A DNA stretch of 64,000 nucleotides from Heligmosomoides polygyrus polygyrus (GCA_947396885.1 OX377202.1:15624001-15688000), one strand, 5' to 3'; counted from the stretch's first letter, positions 21,962 through 33,632 are shown. Program-made: numbers and translations. The notes: generated by a model from the sequence alone, not told the origin.

Positions 21962-22578
21962 TAGATCACGTCGGAGCACAGTGAGCCACATACAAATGAA
22001 CAGATAGAACTACAGGATGAACCAAACGACCGTCAGCGAAACGGAGAGGCGTGCCTACGACTGAGCTCTCCGAGTGAGCGAGCGCTTGCTAAGGCAAAAA
22101 CCAAAGCCCTACTCTGCGTGGAGACTTCGAACTGCAATGGTGGGAAGAAATCGTGAGAAACGACGACATGTCTGGGCAATTCATCAATACGGTCTTTCTC
22201 TCCGAAAGAACGCAAAACGTCTTCAGCTGGTTTCAGTGACAAATAAGACTGAACCTGAATTCACGGTTTGGGTTTTGTCAAGATGAGGAGGTTTCTGAAG
22301 GCCGTACGGCAAAGGTATTCTAGCGATAAAATCCTCTTAGGCCCATTCGTATTCTAATTCTAGGCACATCTTCCTACACACACAATGATGTCTAGATGGT
22401 CAACTGATTTCTTTAAGGTGCTTTAAAAAATATTTTAGGAGAAAGGGGTGAAAGAGAAAATGCAGGCCTAAAGAACCGATGCGCCAAAAATAGGATTCGG
22501 AACGAAAGAAGGAGAAAAGGTTTACTTTGCTGTTTCTCCCGTGCACTTCAGTAAAATTGGATCACACTTGAGCTATCT
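21962..22578. other. No supported gene
   Basis: Opposed frames at 22033-22242 (minus) and 22074-22286 (plus) overlap, and neither has clear splice signals or known motifs. Confidence 0.35.
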
Positions 22579-22784
22579 GTAGAGGTGTATGTCTTGAAGA
22601 CGGGCAGCATTGGGTGTTGGGAACGCCCCATCAGATCACCTTGAATGAGCGTGCCATTCAGCTAGTGCGTGTACAGTCTGTGCCGTGATCTGCTGGCATG
22701 TGGTCGCTCTATGCTCGGCTTGGTTATTATTGGCTGGTGCGCTCCCACCTACCAATGCTGCTCACATTCGCGACATGTACCTCT
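22579..22784. repeat. Small MITE with GGCAGCATTGG ends
   Basis: Inverted ends TAGAGGTGTATGTC...GGCAGCATTGGG on the left and the complement of TAGAGGTACATGTC...AGCAGCATTGG on the right. A related copy with the same inner motifs lies at 32630-32817. The TAGAG start is hAT-like, but no 8-bp duplication could be read. Confidence 0.55.
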
Positions 22785-23685
22785 ATAGATTATAAGAAAG
22801 AAAGAAAGGAGAAAATGCAAAAAATTGGAACCAGATGAAATAAAAGAAAAAGAATAGGTTATGAAGGGCTTTATAAGAACAAACAGCTTCTGCTTACCAA
22901 ACACTGTGACAGCAATATAGAGAAAATGAAACAGTGTTCTGCATACCTAAAGGATCGTGCGAAATCTTCACCAAACGATGTTGCGCGGACTTTAAACCCA
23001 CCTACACAACCTGTCCAAAAAAAAAAGAGAAAAAAAAGAAGACCATAAGTGTACCGTGTCCTCCAAGAAACTTTATATAAAATACCAACTGCACCTCATT
23101 CAAACGACAACAACGGCCCTTGAAGCAACGCCTCTTCAAAAAGATTCTCTTTAAACGAACCTTTTTTGCCTTCTTTCAAACGCTGTTCCCTCAAAGGGCA
23201 TGAAAAGTTGGTGGATATGACACCCCATGTCTAAGAATTGTGCAGATTCGAATTGCTGCCAATTGAACCCGCAGTAAACATTGACTTACTTCAGCAGGCA
23301 AGCAGTGACTTTTTCAGCGTAGTACACTATTAACGCTCAACGACTGCCATTTGTCAGTCACTGAAGCAGTGAAGGGTATTGGTTGGTACCACATGTCCAG
23401 GATATTTGTCGGTTTTTTCTGAAATCATTCTCTGGCAGCGAATTGATATTCCCGTTATGATATCGTCGACAGGCACGTATCATGCAGGCAAAAACATCTC
23501 GTGTTTCTGAAAACAACTTCTCTTCATACACTCTGCCCTTCAACACCTTATAGAGCAAACCCCTTCTGGGGAGTGAAGAACCTTGCCGCTAGAAAATTAT
23601 GCTCTACATCTTTGTTTCTGTCCTCACTAAATGACAGGATATCTGCACGAGGCGGTTCTTTTAGTTAGTGCAGATGTAGCGTGTG
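22785..23685. other. Purine-rich spacer, no gene seen
   Basis: A-rich with (GAAA)n near 22792-22812 and a polyA/AG run at 23017-23045. No coding signal. Confidence 0.45.
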
Positions 23686-23689
23686 TGTA

Positions 23690-23790
23690 TACGGTTCTCG
23701 TGGAGCGTGAGATGCAGGTTGTCGTGTGCATCCGATTCCAGATTCTTGGTTCGGATTTCTCCTTCCATCCTTCTGACAAGGAAAGCGTCT
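23690..23790 (+). repeat. SINE family 1, 5' fragment
   Basis: The head of the SINE (TGCATCCGATTCCAGATTCT, then GGTTCGGATTTC at the B-box position and TCCATCC) is present and the downstream part is absent. Diverged. Confidence 0.6.
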
Positions 23791-23855
23791 GAAGCGAATG
23801 CCTAAAAGCGTGGGAAAGACAGCCAATAGGAAGAATCTCCACCCCTTAATTACTA

Positions 23856-25123
23856 TTAGGTTGGTGCATAAGTTCTCGGACATTTGATCCCGCTGAATTG
23901 AAAGCGCATTTTCCCGCCAAATTCCTCACATGTATCAACGCGTAAACGATCGATCGATAGAGAAAGGAAAGGACTACAAAGCTGTTCCTAACATTTACTT
24001 CTGCGTTGTTAACGTCAGCTATTATGGCTAAGTAATTCATCCCAACTGAGACGCATATTCGGCACGTCATGTTATTCCTGCATCAAACTGGCCTCAATGC
24101 CAACGAATCGTATCGTCGCCTGAAGGATGTTTACAACGAGAGTGCTCCTGCTCGAAGTACTGTGTACCAGTGGTTCTCGAAGTTTGCAGTTGGTGAATTC
24201 TCCGTTGAAGGTAGTGAACGATAAGGGCGCCCGATGACACAGGATTTGGATGGCCTCCGAAGTAGAGTGGAAGCGGCCAAACCAAACCACTCGCGAACTA
24301 TCAAGCACTATTGGTGTTAGTCAATCAACAGTCGTTCGAGGATTGAAGTCGATTGGCAAGGAGCAGAAATTGGGTCGCTGGGTACCTCACGACTTGACAC
24401 AACATGGCATGGATCGCAGAGCCGATGTCGCTCTGTCTCTCCTTACCCTCAGACGTACCCACGGATGGCTGGACAACCTTCTCACCGGTGATGAGAAGAG
24501 GATACTCAACTCTAATTATCACCGGCGGCACAATGGGTTGACGCAAGTGGAGAGGCAGAGGACGTTCCGAAACCCGACCTTCACGTGAAAAAGGTGATGC
24601 TATGCATTTAATGGAGCGTTCTTGGCGTAGAACACTGGGACCTGCTGGACGAAGGGATAGCAGTGACGGCAGAGGTTTACGTCAACCAACTGAGGAAGTT
24701 GAGGGCCCACCTTCAAACCACACGAGGAGACCAAGTGGTGTATCTTCAACACGACAACGCTAGACCGCATATTGCTAGAGCGACGGCGGCTGAGTTGGCG
24801 GACTACGGATGGATCGTTCTTCCAGATCCACCTTACTCAGCAGATCTCGCTCCTTCTGATTATCATTTGTTTTCAAGCCTACAACGCTATTTGGACGGCC
24901 AGTAATTTAGGAATCGAGAGGATGTCAAGGAGGTACTGCTCACATTTTTCGAATCACAACCGGCCACGTTTTGGAGAGAAGGCATCCATGACTTACCAGC
25001 ACGTTGGCGAAAGACAACTGATGTAAATGGTGGTTACTTCAAATGATTTGATATTGTTGTTCGTATGTTGTGATAATAAATATTTCATGCCCCAAATGTC
25101 CGAGAACTTATGCACCAACCTAA
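23856..25123 (+). mobile_element. mariner transposon, full length but decayed
   Basis: 1268 bp with inverted ends TTAGGTTGGTGCATAAGTTC (the last base pairs through to GGACATTTG), between TA at 23854-23855 and TA at 25124-25125. TTAGGTTGGTGCA ends are typical of the cecropia-type mariner subfamily (established knowledge). The inverted ends match over about 28 bp with almost no change. The family differs from the mariner at 1531-2416. Confidence 0.9.
24069..25046 (+). pseudogene. mariner transposase, stops and frameshifts
   Basis: The frame begins at ATG 24069 in the helix-turn-helix region (LHQTGLNANESYRRLKDVYN, then STVYQWFSKFAVGEFSVEG). It hits a TAA near 24222 and continues through shifted frames. 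The catalytic triad can still be located: the first Asp in TGDEKRILN (about 24487-24515), the second in LQHDNARPH (about 24745-24771) and the third, 34 residues later by family rule, in SADLAPSDYHLF (about 24838-24873). A further stop lies at 24903-24905, and the natural end is GGYFK at 25046. Length and layout are those of a complete transposase. At least three lesions make it inactive. Confidence 0.85.
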
Positions 25124-25274
25124 TATAAAAATGTGTCTATTTTTGCCAAGTCGTTAAACTCAAGGAGTACGGGTCCTTGTAGTTACAATGGAATCGGCGA
25201 CTCAGTAATTCGTGAGTCTTGTACGCCAGCGATGCCCCTGTCAGCAAGCGACTCAGAGGGCAGTGCATAGTGAC

Positions 25275-25928
25275 TAGAGATGTGCGGAATTTCCGTTTCC
25301 GCGTTCCAAATTCCGGTTCCCGGCCACTATGGGCTCTTCCGTTCCGTTCTGTGTTCCGCCTGTTTTTGGGCCGGAAGGCGGAAACGGAAATGGGCACGGT
25401 TCAACACTAGTGTTCTATTGAACACAGTCACCGTGTCAGTTAAAAGATTTCTCCTTCATATAATTGCTATAGAAATACTGATTGGCAACTCCAGCATTAA
25501 TATTCTTGAAATTGGTCAGACTACCAAAAAAAGCACTCAAATATGACAAAAGCTGGGTATGGAAAGACTGCATGCTGAAATAGTGAGAAATAGTGAGACA
25601 GGATCCTGAATTTGTTTTCGTTTATTGCTCTAGCCATAGCTAAGAGACTATCATAACAATATTACGAATTTTTGCTGCGTTACGTTATGTCACGATGAGG
25701 ATGAGCATTAATCTGTGGAAGATTCTGTTGCTCGCAATGTTCTGAGCAAGAAAAACTGTAATATGTAGAATCCGCTTCTGAGGCCGTTTCAGATGCAATT
25801 TTTGTAAAAATGGCGAACATGTTTCACTTCTGTTTCCGCGTTTCGTATTCGGGTTTCCGGCTATTTTTGAGCGTTTCCGTTCCGCCTTTCGTCTTCCGCT
25901 TTTTCCATAAAATTTCCGCACATCTCTG
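25275..25928. mobile_element. hAT-type MITE, TTCCG-rich
   Basis: Ends TAGAGATGTGCGGAA (left) and the complement of CAGAGATGTGCGGAA (right), flanked by a perfect 8-bp duplication ATAGTGAC (25267-25274 and 25929-25936). An 8-bp duplication with YAGAG ends is diagnostic of hAT transposons. The 654-bp interior has no transposase. Near both ends it has TTCCG/TTTCCG-rich runs (25285-25390 and 25830-25915). Confidence 0.9.
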
Positions 25929-25936
25929 ATAGTGAC

Positions 25937-28905
25937 GTTGCTTCGTGGGAGGGAGATCGGTGTTCGGTTCTCCTGCTCTGCTGTGTTTTCCATTTCATCT
26001 AGTTGGTTGATATTTGAAGGTTTCTGAGGTCTATACAATTTTCAAATGTTTTTGCCTAATTTTCCAGCTTCATGCTGTGGTATTCAACATGATGATGTGT
26101 AAATCTTCAACGCCAGTGATACACAGGTACAAAGTGCATGAAGCAACACTGGCAAAGTACGGACACCGTATAAATGCTAGAGACTCCTCACAGTCTGTTT
26201 GCCTACATGGACCAATAACCTGGAGAAAAGAAATCCTGCTCGGATTTTCAAAAGAGACCAGGATGTGACGTCAGAGCTGGTTCAATTGAGAAACGAGGTC
26301 TGTAGGTCCTGCAAATTAACATAAACGACCATCGATACCCTCTTTCCCTCATCTTTGCCTGTCACCAAGAAATCAGAGGTCTGCTGGAGGTTTTCTAAAA
26401 CCTAAACCAATAATGTCCGCCGATGCTCGAGTGGTGATCCACCTGCTCACGCTGAAGTGTGGCCCACCTTTAGACAAGGAACCTTCGAGGGAAGAAATCA
26501 AGCTGGCAGAACGGATGGTCAGCATACTAAAGGATTTCAAAGCACATCAACTTGGAGTTGACGAACGTTGTGGTTAAAAATCCGGCCAGTAATAAACAAC
26601 TCGCAAGAAAGGTACTCTCCATAGCGTAGAGCAAGGAAATGCGCAAAAAACGTCTCAGAATGGTGCAGACGTCAGAATGCTTAAAATCTCAGCCAATCAA
26701 ATGAAATGCAAAAATGCAGCATCGCATAACCATATCCCCGACTTCCTCGCATGAAGCAACCCCACTTTCACTGCGCCCCAAGCCGCGTGCCGGCAGAGGC
26801 ATCCCGGCCGTACAAGACCCCCCAAACTCGTGATGCGCCGTATTCCATTGTGACTTCAAGGACCCCCTACTCCTTGGGTTTAACGACTTGGCAAGAAAAA
26901 CATTTTTATACTAATTGAGGGGTGGGGACTCTCCCTATATGACTCGCTCTCCCCGTTCAGACATACGCTTCAGACGCTTTCCTTGTGAGCTCGGCAAATT
27001 AGTACCAGTCATGTTAAGAAAACCTAAACGGTGAATTATACATAGGTTGGCCGCTCATTGCAAGTCAGTTGAGTAGATATTCCATAGAAGTAAAATGTGT
27101 GGGGGTTGAGTAACACCGTCCTTGAGTAATACTTTTATACTCTCCCTCCCTCTGATAATAGGTGACGTTCAAGTTGGCGTTGGCAGCAACTACCCGGCAG
27201 TTTTTCATACCCTCACTTCATACACATCAGCCGTTAATAGACCCGTTATGAAAGTACGTCACGCTGCGTCGTCAAAGCTGGGTAGTCGAACATCCCCCAA
27301 TGCTCCTACAGGACTACGCATATTTTATTGGTCATCCCATTCTACATGTAGACAGATTTCCTTGTTGGGGTAGAGCAGCTGAGGCGGCATCCTCCAAGTT
27401 GCAATTTTCAGTTGTTTTTCGTCTCATTGTCAACCTCAATAGTTTTAAGCTCCTATAATACTTCGAAATCTTACGATATTTCCTTGGTACACATCGAAAG
27501 GAACTACCCTATTCCTCATGAATGTACCCAAAGCGCAACCGTACCACATTCAGGTATTCTTGTGATGTTTTTTATTTTTTAATTATTTATATACGTCGAA
27601 TGAGACATATAAGGATTATTTCTTATTGCCTGTATTTATTGGTTAATTTGCTCAGTAATTTTTCACTTCTAAGTGTTTGCTAACGAATTTTCTAAAAGCA
27701 AAGACTAAGGCAGAGGATGTATCCCCTCCAATGGTGTAGTCTTGTTATTTTTCTGCTCAAAAAGACATCGTAAACAAATATTGGGAATGAGCTCAGAGAA
27801 AAAAGGTTGGTCGAACCTTCAGCTACACCTCTAAAAACAACTTGAACTCGATTCTGAGCTATACTTTGGGACTGAATGTCAAGAGATGAGTGAAAAAAGA
27901 GAAAAAAGGGATAAACTAGGAAGACCAGAAGTTGAAAAGTTGAGTTTGACCACAACAACCCAGATGCTCTACACCAATAGAGCTATAAAGCGCACCTCTG
28001 ATTTAAAGGGCAATGCGATTTCGATTTTTTACGAACTGATATTTCGATCTGATTGTATCATGCCAGACCGCATTTATTTCTCAACTGTGCATTTTTGAGC
28101 TTTTAGTCTGGCACAGAACGATTTAGTCTGGCAGACAATTCACGACTCAATTCACTTAACGAGGTCTGCAGAAGCATTTTCAAAATTGCAAATATCGGAG
28201 GAAAAATTGTATATTGCACTCGTGAACACGCTACTATTACTGCTAATGAAAAATGGGTTCAATGGGTTCTCGTTAGTGGTTAGGCGACTGTGCACCCAAT
28301 GTTAAATGAATTATTGAGTTTTACTGTAAAAGAGTCCAAAAGAAAATTTTTTTCGTGACTTTGTTGAAACACAGAGTATGCGGTGCGATACCTTCCATTT
28401 AAGCGATGAGACTTTGGGGAGGCCACGAAGACGAGAAGACTCAACAGTGGACGGAAACGCTGCGCATTCATCAGTGCATGCAGAACGACACAAGAAACTC
28501 CTCTTAGCGCTCCTTTTCTAGCTTCTGGCCTTATTTTAAAAGAAGATCGACCTCCTATGGAGCTCTTTGGATTGCTCCATGCACTGAAAGTGTAATCATT
28601 TGGTTAGCCAAACTTCGATCTTGATTGACAGCTGCAGCTGCAGTTTTCAGTTACATAAGACTAGCTGAGAATAGCTGGAGAGTAACTGCGAGATATGCTG
28701 CAAACCACAGTTTATAACAGTAAACAAATGTTTTTCAGTCAGTTGTTTCTCAAAGGAGATTGTGATCAATGCGTTGCAAAGTTCAAGAACTTTTGGCCAG
28801 AGTAAACAAACAGAAGCTCTATTTCGGAGTTTTCCACGCTGTAGTAGGCAAAAAGGATCGGTCTACAAACTAAAAACTAAGCAAAAAAGATTTAAAGTGC
28901 AAAAT
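25937..28905. other. Long stretch without a confident gene
   Basis: Mostly AT-rich. An acceptor-like ATTTTCCAG at about 26060-26068 opens a frame reading LHAVVFNMMMCKSS to 26268, with no downstream support. Another short open frame is listed separately. Nothing recognisable in 26600-28900. Confidence 0.35.
26413..26577 (+). CDS. Possible 54-residue ORF or exon, unrecognised
   Basis: The frame from ATG 26413 to TAA 26575-26577 reads MSADARVVIHLLTLKCG and further on SREEIKLAERMVSILKDFKA, with codon choice (GTG, ATC, CTG, AAG) unlike the AT-rich surroundings. The charged, helix-like second half is what real coding sequence tends to look like. The frame is open upstream of the ATG to about 26320, so this could also be the last exon of a larger gene, but no clear acceptor was found. 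Function unknown; it may be chance. Confidence 0.3.
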   Translation: MSADARVVIHLLTLKCGPPLDKEPSREEIKLAERMVSILKDFKAHQLGVDERCG

Positions 28906-28911
28906 TAGAAC

Positions 28912-28962
28912 AAAGTGCATCCATATGCTGCTAGCCGACAAGCATATGGATGCACTTTGTAC
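28912..28962. repeat. Perfect 20-bp hairpin
   Basis: ACAAAGTGCATCCATATGCT is followed after 11 bases by its exact complement. It lies directly before the 5' end of the LINE copy starting near 28963. The stem is shorter than usual for a microRNA precursor. Confidence 0.8.
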
Positions 28963-30352
28963 AACTGCAATCAATATTAAGTATACTTGCGACATCATAT
29001 ATTTCGATTTCGAGAAAGCTGTCATACATCCTAACATAAAACGCAGTAAACGATATCATCGTGATTTAGACTGTAATTACGAATAAACGGTTGGTATGAA
29101 AAAAAGCTTTTGACCGGGTGCCCCATGGAAAATTAATATTTAAACTAGAAAATTTGGGCTTTCATCCGATTCTCGTCAAGTGGATCGCCGAATACCTGTC
29201 CGGCTTGATGTTTCAAGTCGAATTAGATCAGACATTTTCTCAGCTTATGTCTACCACGAGCGGAGTACCTCAGGGGCAGTTCTTTCACCAATTCTGTTTA
29301 ATATCTATACAAATGACATAGCAAAGGTAATCCAAAATCATGGAATTTCTATAAAAATGTATGCAGATGATGTAAAGATACCATATATCATGTAATTAAG
29401 GAACCCGATGAATATTCTAGGCTGCAAAGGGCAACTGATTCTCTGGTGGTCCGGAGTAAAAAATGGCAGTTGCGTCTGTCTCCTCAGAAGACAAGGTTTA
29501 TGCAATTAAAGGCAAGTTCACTAATCCAGGCTCGCTCGTACCACGTGGATGGTGTTGTTGTTTTACCTGCTAGTTCCGTTAAAAATCTTGACGTCCGTTA
29601 CAATACTGATCTGGATTTTTCTGAGCATGTCAGAGATCGAGGCAAACAACTAACCATGCGCACGTTTCAAATTTTGAAAGGACCGTGCAGCAAAAATAAT
29701 ATCCTACTTCGTGCTTATAAAATTTATGTAAGGCCTATTGTAGAATCTGGTGTCACAGTCTTCAACCCACGTAAGATGAAAGAAGTTTATTGCATTGAGA
29801 GATTTCCGAACAATTACACTCGAAAGCTCCTAGCACGTACTGGTACTTGGGAATATGACCGAATTCCAGACGCTGTCGTGAGAAACAGGCTTATTCAACT
29901 TCCTCCCTTGCTTCTCTACGTGAAGTCGTAGATGCTTGCATGATTCATAAGGTAGTGCATTTTAGATGCACTAGCATAGGAGTAATTATGAAACAGTTAT
30001 TTACTCTGTCCAATTCACGTACTAGAAGAGCTTTGCAAAAAATCAGGTTAACCCGCCCAAAAACAGGTTTATATGCAAGCTATATTCATATAGAGTAGGA
30101 AGTATATACCTCAAATTTATGAAAAGCGAATCAAGGGTCTTATCAGTTATGCAGTTTAAGCGTTTGCTAGCAAAACATTATTTAGATATGATCTTTCTTG
30201 AGACAATTCGACAAGTGATACTGATTACCAACTCGTTGTATATATTTTCTATTTCATGTTGTGTTTGTTTTGACTTCGTAGTATCGAGCGTTGTTTTTAA
30301 TGTTTGCCTTCTGCAAATTTAATAAATAATAAATAAATAAATAAATAAATAA
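28963..30352 (+). mobile_element. CR1-like LINE, 5'-truncated
   Basis: It starts inside the RT at the FDFEKAV motif (about 29007-29030), which is followed by degraded sequence. Next come VPHGKLIFKLENLGF (29118 on), SGVPQG with a frameshift, VLSPILFNIYTND and an intact YADDVKI box (about 29359-29380). After a stop, the frame at 29446-29931 holds the connection region (YVRPIVESGVTVFNP, NNYTRKLL, EYDRIPDAV). The 3' sequence ends in (AAAT)n at 30320-30352. The catalytic YADD remains, but stops and frameshifts kill the element. Confidence 0.8.
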
Positions 30353-30640
30353 AATATGTCAGACTTATGCTTGAATATACGGTACCACTGTGCTAGTCCA
30401 ACGTATAGGCTTGAAATCGCTAAGTTAGAGTCCGTGCAATGCAGTTTAACAAGAAAGCTGTAGATAAGGGTACAAGGCTGTGATTACACCGCCACTTCAC
30501 TTGCCGCTGTAAGGAACAAAGTCTTCATAGTCTTGCAGTCTCTTGCTTGCCGTAGTAGACGATATGATTTGGTTACAGTTTATACTTTGACAAATGGTAC
30601 TTTGGGCCTTCACCTCCGTGATTTTTTAATCTGTATCACC
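30353..30640 (+). pseudogene. CR1-like RT fragment after the previous LINE
   Basis: Across shifted frames it reads MLEYGTTV-like, LESVQCSLTRKL and VRNKVFIVLQSLACRSRRYD, the same connection region as its neighbours. It is a separate, older fragment that the (AAAT)n-tailed LINE lies against. Confidence 0.6.
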
Positions 30641-30739
30641 TTCCTGCACTAGAGGTGGTCAAAGTAAAATACAAATATAAAACCATAAGCTAACACTAAT
30701 CTAACAAAAACAGCTCCGGAGTGGCGGTGAGCTTTTGCG

Positions 30740-31060
30740 ATGCAATTTTTACAGGGTGTAGGTCCCGTGTGTGGAGTCCAAAACCATAGTTACTTTTTTC
30801 GGAATGCTCTTCTGTGGTCGAAAAAAAAACGGTCTGGACGCGTGAGCGCGAAGTTCGTGGCGTCCTGCTGCCAGCTGCTCTGGTGTTGTCGGTTGGAGTA
30901 GTGGTAACAGGGTCGCCTCTCGGGTGCGACGAGCGGGTTTGATGGTTCGGTCCCCGGCGCCGTCAGTGGTTCTGCACACATCGGATTGTTATTACTATGG
31001 GCTTGCGTGACCACAGGAGTGAATTTGTACACGATTAGTGCTTTTAGTATTTAAACCTAG
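30740..31060. other. GC-rich block with Pol III box-like motifs
   Basis: On the plus strand TAGTGGTAACAGGG (30898-30911) resembles an A box and GGTTCGGTCCCC (30943-30954) a B box, about 40 bp apart as in tRNA-derived promoters. No cloverleaf could be folded and there is no second copy in the window. It may be another tRNA-derived repeat or a chance match. Confidence 0.3.
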
Positions 31061-31409
31061 CCTTTTTGGGCTTTCGTTTGAGTTACCTCTCAATGGATCG
31101 TATTTGCACTGTATCATTCTATTGGATCGATGACATAAAAAAAACATTTCTTGCTCACATGAAGTAACTGTGATTATTGCTGACAATGCTAATCAACAAT
31201 TTTGGTATAGAACTATGAAACATTTAAAATATAACCGCTTATCACACCAGCAGCATCATGCAAACGCTAGGGACGAACAATCTTCCTCTCCTTGTCAAGG
31301 CATCATTATTTCTTCTTCGTTGAAGGCATAATCGGTAGGCGTAGAGAAGGGCCCCGAGTGATCAACAACTTATCCAGCCGCCACCCAAGCGTATGCCAGA
31401 CATGGGAGA

Positions 31410-31540
31410 TCTAACACTAATCGGGCTCAAGCCCACACCCTCTGATTTCCGGGCAGAACATTAGCCCATTACACTATCAGCGCTTTTTGATCAAAAGCAA
31501 CATTCGCGGTATTCTCACAAGCCTGTCAACACTAGATATT
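31410..31540 (-). repeat. SINE family 2 relic with tRNA-like part
   Basis: The minus-strand sequence from 31483 reads GCGCTGATAGTGTAATGGGC...TTCTGCCCGGAAATCAG...GGGCTTGAGCCCG, a diverged relative of the tRNA-like unit at 62918. The plus-side flank (TTTTTGATCAAAAGCAACAT, ACAAGCCTGTCA) matches the family flank. Confidence 0.6.
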
Positions 31541-31555
31541 GGATTCGATCGAAAT

Positions 31556-31690
31556 CCGAATCCGATACTTGGAATCGATTCGGGAAACGGCAATTTCGCG
31601 GGCATCGGATTTGTGGATGATTCGGATAAGGGCCATTTTGCGGGCCTCGGGTTTTTGGATTATTCGGATCAAAATGTCCGAAAATAATTC
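31556..31690 (+). repeat. Minisatellite, 42-bp units
   Basis: About three diverged units of a GATTCGG...GGGCATCGGATTTGTGGAT type. In the plus frame they encode 14-residue repeats (DSGNGNFAGIGFVD, DSDKGHFAGLGFLD). Further GATTCGGAT-like words continue to about 31790. Without splice sites or a start the frame is probably not coding. Confidence 0.6.
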
Positions 31691-31929
31691 ATTCGGATAA
31701 CTGGATGTTGCGGATGACGGCAATTTCGGGTTTTTGAGTGATTCAGATCGAGATACCCGGATCCGAAAATGATTGGTTCGGATCAAATGCATAGTCAGCT
31801 CTCACCCATGATATGTCGATGAGCCGGCCGTTGATATCAGCATGGAATCGTTTAAGCTTAAGGCTTCACTAGAAGTAATGTCCTCCCTAAGCCTAAAACA
31901 ACCGTCATAAGAGCTCGAAATTGTTTCAA

Positions 31930-32030
31930 GCTGTTTCGTTGGAACAAAATTCTTGCATCAGGCGGGACTCAAACCTGTATTTTCTGCTTTACGGGCAGAA
32001 TGCTAGCCCATTACTTCATCAATGCCTTTT
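31930..32030 (-). repeat. SINE family 2 relic with tRNA-like part
   Basis: The tRNA-like region 31954-32026 (complement) keeps the T-arm as GGTTTGAGTCCC. It is preceded on the plus strand by TTTCGTTGGAACAAAATTCT, the family flank. More diverged than the copy at 32262-32462. Confidence 0.6.
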
Positions 32031-32261
32031 ACTTGTAGAAAACATTCATTTTTAACAACTTCTATCTTCTGAAGAAGTTTCGAGGTTTTTATAGCTGACC
32101 TCTTATTACAGATCACACAAGAAACCTGCTGATGGGTCATCGGTAGTAAAAGGTTCACCATAAAAACCTTGTTCGGTACATAACAAAAAACGTATAAAGC
32201 ATCAAATTACTAGACTACAACCAAGGTTTCACGAAGAGAGGAGCTAGAGTTTTTTAGCTTT

Positions 32262-32462
32262 TGTGAATAATATTTTTTATGTTGTTACAGGATGTTTTGT
32301 TGCGATCAAAACTCTTGCGCCAGGCGGGACTCGAACCCGCATCTTCTGCTTTCCGGGCAGCGATGTTCGCCTTACACCACCGGCCTGTTTGACCGCACGT
32401 AACATCCGCGATATCCTCGAGGCCTGTCAGCCTCTCTACCAGCCGCTCCAGGTTTAAGCAAA
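32262..32462 (-). mobile_element. SINE family 2, well-preserved copy
   Basis: The tRNA-like segment 32316-32386 (minus strand) is 71 nt and nearly identical to the one at 62918-62988, but its first acceptor bases are altered (AGGCCGG). It is flanked by TTACAGGATGTTTTGTTGCG on one side and TTTGACCGCACGTAACATCC...CCAGCCGCTCCAGG on the other. Confidence 0.75.
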
Positions 32463-32629
32463 TGTGTTAGAACATTAATATTTTTTAGTTCTACAACGGT
32501 TGTGACAACTTCGCATATTTGGATCTTACCATAAATTGTTGATTTACATAAACGTAATACAATTCATCATTTTAGGCTTAGAAATCTTTAAAATCTTTAT
32601 AAATAAGAACTCAACAAGCCACAATTTAA

Positions 32630-32817
32630 GGTTCTAGTTGCGAATTTTGGCAGCATAGGGAGGTGGGAGCGTTAACCTGTCGTGGCCAATCAGATCACCG
32701 GCCGAGTATTTTCCAGCCAATCAGGGTACAGACCGTACAGCCCTTACTTTCTGGCACAACAGTTCGGTGCGGGCGTGTTTCCACCTCCAATCGCTGCCCG
32801 CATTCGCGACTAGAACC
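32630..32817. repeat. Small MITE with GGTTCTAGT ends
   Basis: Inverted ends GGTTCTAGTTGCGAATTTTG and the complement of GGTTCTAGTCGCGAATGCGG, with inner GGCAGC blocks. Related to the copy at 22579-22784. Confidence 0.65.
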
Positions 32818-33500
32818 CAATTCTAACCCAATTCACGTTCATTAAAAGGCATAAATGTCGGATACTAAAAGGAATCCCGTCTCAGACTGCTAGTACTTCA
32901 CTGTACCCTGCTTTGGTGGGGAGTGATCGTGAACTCTGGAAAAAAGGAGAATTCAGATATGGATGGCAGTCACCATTGATCTTTAGGAAGGGTGTAACGC
33001 TTCAAAGAATTTCGGAGAATTCAGCATCTTTTCCTGGCTTCAGTACCACACTTTTTTAACTAACAGGTGACGCATGAGCCCGGAGCGTCAGTTGGCTTCA
33101 ACACAATGCCACAAATCAAAGGAGATCTATTGTAAATCGATAATTGCTCGTCGATAAATTTGGAGAGCGGATCGAACTTAACAATGGTCATTGCGGCTGC
33201 GGCATTCACCGCCGCGCTGTAATTAGCCGCTGCTGATCACCGTCGCAAGTGCGGGAGCCCGCGCTGCGAACGCGACGACCACTTCTTGGCACTTTGCTTG
33301 AATCCCTCAGTGGTTTTAGCCACTCAGGCTAAGAACTAAGATTCCCTTTTGCCATAAAGGCCTCTGGCTACCTCATAAGTTGTAAAGAGGACAGGTAGGG
33401 TAATTGGTCATAGCTGGCAAGGAAATAGGAAATAGGACGCTAAAGACGGGATTGAACGAATACCACGGATCACTACGTAGGACTTGGAAATATTTTTGAA
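32818..33500. other. No gene seen; GC-rich patch
   Basis: A GC-rich patch at 33180-33300 (GCGGCTGCGGCATTCACCGC) stands in AT-rich DNA. No coding frame. Confidence 0.4.
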
Positions 33501-33504
33501 AAGA

Positions 33505-33632
33505 AACAAAAGGACAAAGGACGGCGTTATTCAATCCCTTCGGTGAATTGGTGCCAGACTTGTCTCGGAGGGATGGAAGGCTTGGTTGGCCTGGGTGGGA
33601 AATCCGAACCGGGAACCTGGTATCGGGTAGAG
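33505..33632 (-). repeat. SINE family 1, internally deleted copy
   Basis: The tail side (AAAGGACGGCGTTATTCAAT) is joined directly to the middle part (GAATTGGTGCCAGACTTGTC) and ends at the GATACCAGGTTCC block (complement). About 120 bp of the unit and the A-box end of the head are missing. Confidence 0.75.

Noticed and set aside
28912..28962. microRNA precursor
   Set aside because: A perfect 20-bp stem with an 11-base loop is too short for a typical precursor, and its place at a LINE junction offers another explanation.
30740..31060. A tRNA gene
   Set aside because: A- and B-box-like words exist but no acceptor or anticodon stem can be formed.
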